A stretch of DNA of 8,820 nt from positions 1-8,820 of the forward strand of contig DASVWG010000301.1 in assembly GCA_036389695.1 (NCBI GenBank). The letters are read 5' to 3'. The notes below the pieces were generated by a model. It did no database searches. It saw only the letters and a list, made by a program, of their open reading frames with translations, and had not been told where the DNA came from. Numbering within the stretch: position 1 is the first letter of the stretch; every line of letters starts with the position of its first letter. The position numbers and the translations under genes are program-made. The DNA is from JALZHR01 sp036389695 (GTDB lineage Bacteria > Acidobacteriota > Blastocatellia > Pyrinomonadales > Pyrinomonadaceae). Positions 6,389 through 8,820 of the stretch are shown here, piece after piece.

Positions 6389-6455
6389 AGGATGAAGGAT
6401 GAATCATAAGAAACAAATTCTTCTTGATTCATCCCTTATCCCTCATCCCTCAGCC
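6376..6455. repeat. Diverged copy of the GGATGAR inverted-repeat element, rbfA-nrnA gap
   Basis: The left arm (6376-6406) has four GGATGAR-type heptads plus ATCA. It matches the reverse complement of the right arm (6425-6455) at 27 of 31 positions, one mismatch being a G-U pair in RNA. The 18-nt loop (6407-6424) contains AAACAAATT at 6411-6419, identical to the loop word of the element at 5962-6028. TGA occurs at 6379, 6386, 6393 and 6400; the one at 6386 is the rbfA stop. The right arm contains no stop in the nrnA frame and so creates an apparent upstream extension of nrnA. Confidence 0.88.
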
Positions 6456-6465
6456 CTGTTTGAAG

Positions 6466-7467
6466 ATGTTAAGTCAAGTAGTAGAACTTATTGAAAATAA
6501 GCAGAATTTTGCCATCACGACGCACGTCCGACCGGACGGTGACGGAATCGGCTCGTCGCTCGGTTTGTGCTGGCTTTTGCGCTCGCTCGGTAAAACGGCG
6601 GAAGTCATCGTTCGCGATTCCGTCCCGCCTTCTTATCTCTCGCTGCCGGGCGCCGGCGAAATCCGAACCGTCTCCGAAATCGACCGGAATTACGACGCCG
6701 TTTTCGTCATCGAATGCTCGGACATCACGCGTCCGGGCATCAAAAATCTCGAACAGCAATTCACCGTCAACATCGACCATCACGCGACGAGCGAGCATTT
6801 CGGCACGGTCAACTGGATTGACGCCACCGCATCAGCCGTCGGCGAAATGATTTACAATCTGTGCAAGGCAATCGGCGGGCGCGTGACCAAAGAAATCGCC
6901 GAATGCGTCTACATGGCGCTCGTCACCGACACCGGCTCGTTTCATTTCCCGAACACGACCGAGCGCACCTTAAAAGTCGCGTCCGAGCTCGTCAAGGCGG
7001 GCGTCCGCCCCGCGCAGATTTCCGAAGCCGTTTACAATTCCTACCCGTGGAGCCGCATCGAGCTGATGCGACAGGTTCTCGATACGGTCAAACGCGACGA
7101 ATCCGGACGCGTCGCCTGGATGCGCCATTCTTTAGAAATGACCGAAAAATCCGGCGCCGTCGACGGCGACAACAGCGGCTTCGTCAACATCCCGCTCGCC
7201 GCCAAAGAAGTCGAAGCCGTCGTCTACATGCGCGAAACTTTCCCGAACACTTATCGCGTTTCTCTGCGCTCAAAAGACGGCATCAACGTCGCGAGAGTCG
7301 CCGAAAAATTCGGCGGCGGCGGACACAAAAACGCCGCCGGCTGCCGCGTCGAAGGCAACTGGGACAAATGGGAAAAAGAAATCGTCGCCGCCATGATTGA
7401 AGCCGTCAACGAAGTCCACGCCAACCGCGAGCCATCCAAACCGGAACTCGAAATGAGTCTGGCTTAA
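6466..7467 (+). CDS. nrnA: DHH-family bifunctional oligoribonuclease / PAP phosphatase NrnA
   Basis: NrnA-type DHH/DHHA1 phosphoesterases degrade 2-5-nt nanoRNAs and often dephosphorylate pAp, using two Mn ions in the cytosol. I place the start at ATG 6466 (333 aa). A TTG at 6424 would add 14 residues encoded by the pyrimidine arm of the heptad repeat, which is unlikely. Motifs: THVRPDGDGIGSS with H20, D24 and D26; VIECSD at 81-86; IDHH at 103-106; VTDTGSF with D155; and the DHHA1 glycine loop GGGGHKNAAG at 283-292. At E83 many family members have Asp, a metal ligand. Glu may be a tolerated lineage variant, but this affects how sure one can be of full activity. The gene follows rbfA, a known arrangement, and links initiation and assembly factors with RNA turnover. 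No strong Shine-Dalgarno is visible (TTTGAAG). Confidence 0.93.
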   Translation: MLSQVVELIENKQNFAITTHVRPDGDGIGSSLGLCWLLRSLGKTAEVIVRDSVPPSYLSLPGAGEIRTVSEIDRNYDAVFVIECSDITRPGIKNLEQQFTVNIDHHATSEHFGTVNWIDATASAVGEMIYNLCKAIGGRVTKEIAECVYMALVTDTGSFHFPNTTERTLKVASELVKAGVRPAQISEAVYNSYPWSRIELMRQVLDTVKRDESGRVAWMRHSLEMTEKSGAVDGDNSGFVNIPLAAKEVEAVVYMRETFPNTYRVSLRSKDGINVARVAEKFGGGGHKNAAGCRVEGNWDKWEKEIVAAMIEAVNEVHANREPSKPELEMSLA

Positions 7468-7515
7468 GGCAACTTGCCGTATTATCCTTTGGTAAAGCGT
7501 CAAAACCAGGAAAAG

Positions 7516-7534
7516 ATTGCTATATCTAAGCAAT
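7516..7534 (-). terminator. Weak hairpin at the end of the TIR gene
   Basis: On the minus strand ATTGCT and AGCAAT (7529-7534 and 7516-7521) form a 6-bp stem with a 7-nt loop that contains the TIR gene TAG stop. It is followed by CTTTTCC, a poor T-tract. It might end TIR transcription in the 58-bp convergent gap with nrnA. A shorter GGCA/TGCC palindrome right after nrnA (7468-7478) has no T-tract. Both are weak. Confidence 0.28.
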
Positions 7535-8422
7535 AGTTAAATGGGATGGATAAAACCCAAAGCCTCTCACTATCAACTTTAGCTCATTAGATAAATTCTC
7601 GTATGTCACAGGATTTAATAAGCGAATTTCAAATTTATATCCATCTTTAACTTCAGAAGTATTAATTTCCGAATCGCCAAATTTATTAATTATAGATTTG
7701 CTTATCACTTCAATTACACTTTCTGCAAATTCTCGACGTATAGGTAATTTAAAAGTCGCATAAGAAAAAATCTTTTCAGAGCGAAAAGAATTTTCAACAT
7801 TTGGAGAGGCATTAGTCTCGACTAAGATATCAGGAACTTTATTCGCTTTTCGCTGAATATTTCGTAAAGTTTCTAAAATTTCATTAAGAATTTCTCTGTC
7901 TGGGCGAACATTTTCACTCTTTTCGCCAGCAGACTTTGGCTTTCGTTCGTTTGATTTTTCGGCTTTTTGTAGTTCATCTTCAAGGTCCGACCACCATTTT
8001 TCAAAAGAATCAATTAAAATTTTCGGCTCCAACGATTGTGGCAAGTTTTTATTTATTGAATCCAGCAATCGGAAAATATCATCTTTTTTGGCTAACGTGT
8101 GCTGAAATTGGGCGAGCGGTTGTGTTACGTCCGAGTGAGTGATGTCGAGAAGCAATGTCCAGACGCGTGCGCCTTCGGTTTTGGCAAGAGCGCCTGCTTC
8201 GTAATGAATCCATTTGCTTTCAAGATTTTCGCGGGTTAAGCAGATAATGCCGAAGCTTGTTCCTTCGAGGCTCGCATTTATTTCGTCAATTCCTTTAGTT
8301 CCTTTTTCGATTTCAGGTGAATAGAAAGGCTTTACAAACTGTATAACTTTCGGCAGCCAATCGTTTAATGCTTTGGCGACAGCGTGGCTGCGGTCGCCTG
8401 ACCAACTGATGAATATTTTCAT
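7526..8422 (-). CDS. TIR-domain protein, candidate NAD-consuming immune effector
   Basis: This 298-aa protein begins directly with a TIR-like fold: beta-A MKIFISWSGDRSHAVAKAL (compare FISYS in TIR proteins), a loop region FYSPEIEKGTKGIDEINASL (about 34-52), beta FGIICLTREN (57-66), then ESKWIHYEAGALAK (68-81). E75 occupies the place of the catalytic glutamate of TIR NADases (SARM1 and bacterial TIR enzymes). A charged linker and predicted helix (about 150-195) lead to a C-terminal domain (about 217-298) with alternating strands and helices that I cannot assign. No membrane segment is seen. The start is supported by GGAG 8 nt upstream. The gene is AT-rich with A/T-ending codons, lies convergent to the core operon and has no obvious partner gene here, which suggests acquisition as a defence gene. 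NADase activity and antiphage role are inferred from the fold only. Confidence 0.85.
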   Translation of the reverse strand: MKIFISWSGDRSHAVAKALNDWLPKVIQFVKPFYSPEIEKGTKGIDEINASLEGTSFGIICLTRENLESKWIHYEAGALAKTEGARVWTLLLDITHSDVTQPLAQFQHTLAKKDDIFRLLDSINKNLPQSLEPKILIDSFEKWWSDLEDELQKAEKSNERKPKSAGEKSENVRPDREILNEILETLRNIQRKANKVPDILVETNASPNVENSFRSEKIFSYATFKLPIRREFAESVIEVISKSIINKFGDSEINTSEVKDGYKFEIRLLNPVTYENLSNELKLIVRGFGFYPSHLTIA

Positions 8423-8430
8423 GAGATTTT

Positions 8431-8434
8431 CTCC
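8431..8434 (-). promoter_or_regulatory. Shine-Dalgarno of the TIR gene
   Basis: GGAG on the minus strand lies 8 nt before the ATG at 8422-8420 and supports that start. Further upstream, TATGCT (minus strand, 8476-8471) could be a -10 element, but no good -35 is present, so the promoter is uncertain. Confidence 0.65.
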
Positions 8435-8556
8435 GTCACGGGATAAATTGAGTAAATCGGCGGTAATCGTAGCATAAAAATAATAAACGACGAAGAAATA
8501 TTTTAAACCTTCAGCAAAGGTCTGAGGCTTTAGTTTCGAAATCCGATGTAGCTAAC
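8435..8556. other. AT-rich spacer upstream of the TIR gene, no gene seen
   Basis: This short region holds the probable TIR promoter on the minus strand. It also holds the start of a plus-strand open frame (from 8473, no initiator of its own) that continues into the GC-rich fragment at 8557-8652. No RNA gene or repeat is evident. Confidence 0.4.
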
Positions 8557-8652
8557 ATGCCCGAAATGCGCCGTTACCGCGCCCGTTTCCTTAAGGGCAA
8601 CAAGCCGGTCGGTTTGTATTCGGACATCGTTTCGGTTGTGACGCAGCCGTAG
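8557..8652 (+). pseudogene. GC-rich 31-codon ORF, probable gene remnant
   Basis: A short plus-strand frame from ATG 8557 to TAG 8650-8652 encodes 31 residues beginning MPEMRRYRARFLKGNKPVG. It is about 57% GC with codons like those of the core operon, while the DNA on both sides is AT-rich. No Shine-Dalgarno precedes the ATG. The same frame is open back to 8473, so the peptide may be the surviving C-terminal end of a longer protein whose 5' part was lost when the TIR segment arrived. I do not recognise the family. It could also be a genuine small protein; the lack of a ribosome binding site argues against that. Confidence 0.35.
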
Positions 8653-8674
8653 AAAGGATTATCATAAGAATATA

Positions 8675-8718
8675 CTTAATCATGGAGTCATAAACCAACT
8701 CAATTCTTAATCAAGGAG
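8675..8718 (+). repeat. Short direct repeat ahead of the last gene
   Basis: CTTAATCATGGAG (8675-8687) and CTTAATCAAGGAG (8706-8718) are 13-nt direct copies differing at one base. The second contains the Shine-Dalgarno of the following gene. The first contains an ATG (8682) opening a three-codon frame ATG GAG TCA TAA. It could be a local duplication of the ribosome-binding segment, or chance. Confidence 0.5.
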
Positions 8719-8719
8719 G
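8713..8719 (+). promoter_or_regulatory. Strong Shine-Dalgarno of the right-edge gene
   Basis: AAGGAGG lies 6 nt before ATG 8726. It is the best ribosome binding site in the window and contrasts with the weak or absent ones in the core operon. Confidence 0.85.
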
Positions 8720-8725
8720 ATAAAA

Positions 8726-8820
8726 ATGAAACAAGTCTTGACGTCGAAAATTTTGCGGAAAGTATTGATACTTTCTATTCTCTTGGTGGGTCTGGTGTTT
8801 GTCGTCTCAAGCGATAATGT
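8726..8820 (+). CDS. Start of a probable exported protein, cut by the window edge
   Basis: Only the first 31 codons are present. The N-terminus MKQVLTSKILRKVLILSI has positive charges followed by a hydrophobic core (about residues 13-28), then SSDN, which fits a signal peptide or N-terminal membrane anchor. The start is fixed by AAGGAGG at the ideal distance. The product is therefore likely to be secreted or membrane-bound. Nothing else can be said because the mature part lies outside the window. Confidence 0.75.
   Translation, partial: MKQVLTSKILRKVLILSILLVGLVFVVSSDN

Noticed and set aside
5962..6455. The heptad arrays were considered as a CRISPR array.
   Set aside because: There are no regularly spaced unique spacers; units are directly adjacent and arranged as inverted arms.

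Overview
The window carries a bacterial translation/transcription-factor operon on the + strand, rimP - nusA - infB - rbfA - nrnA (805-7467). It is flanked on both sides by AT-rich, less conserved DNA. All five core genes are complete and their signature motifs can be read directly. The gene order, the long IF2 with a low-complexity linker, NusA with a long acidic tail, and NrnA directly after rbfA would fit an Acidobacteriota-like genome (possibly Blastocatellia). That placement is inference from style and synteny only and is not proven by the sequence.

Layout. 1-532 (minus): the N-terminal 177 codons of an unrecognised four-helix membrane protein that runs off the left edge. 533-804: divergent intergenic region holding a good sigma70-like promoter (698-727) and a short leader with a terminator-like hairpin (761-786) just before rimP. 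805-7467: the operon. 7468-7525: a short convergent gap. 7526-8422 (minus): a TIR-domain protein with an intact candidate catalytic glutamate and an unassigned C-terminal domain. 8423-8725: mostly non-coding, with a GC-rich 31-codon fragment that resembles a gene remnant. 8726-8820 (plus): the start of a gene with a very strong Shine-Dalgarno and a signal-peptide-like N-terminus, cut by the right edge.

How the genes work together. RimP and RbfA are 30S maturation factors, NusA is the elongation/termination/antitermination factor, IF2 loads initiator tRNA, and NrnA degrades nanoRNA and pAp. Their joint transcription from one leader would couple ribosome assembly, initiation and RNA turnover. 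Feedback by NusA on the leader hairpin is a reasonable hypothesis.

The most unusual structure lies in the intergenic gaps. Three of the four junctions are 77-81 bp long and are built from 7-nt repeats arranged as inverted repeats. The infB-rbfA gap holds a perfect 27-bp inverted repeat of GGATGAR heptads. The rbfA-nrnA gap holds a diverged copy that keeps the same AAACAAATT in its loop. The rimP-nusA gap uses a different heptad, AAAGGAC x4. In the GGATGAR form the heptad phase places TGA in all three frames. It also supplies the rbfA stop codon and creates a false upstream extension of nrnA. The fourth junction (nusA-infB, 103 bp) has an unrelated 10-bp inverted repeat.
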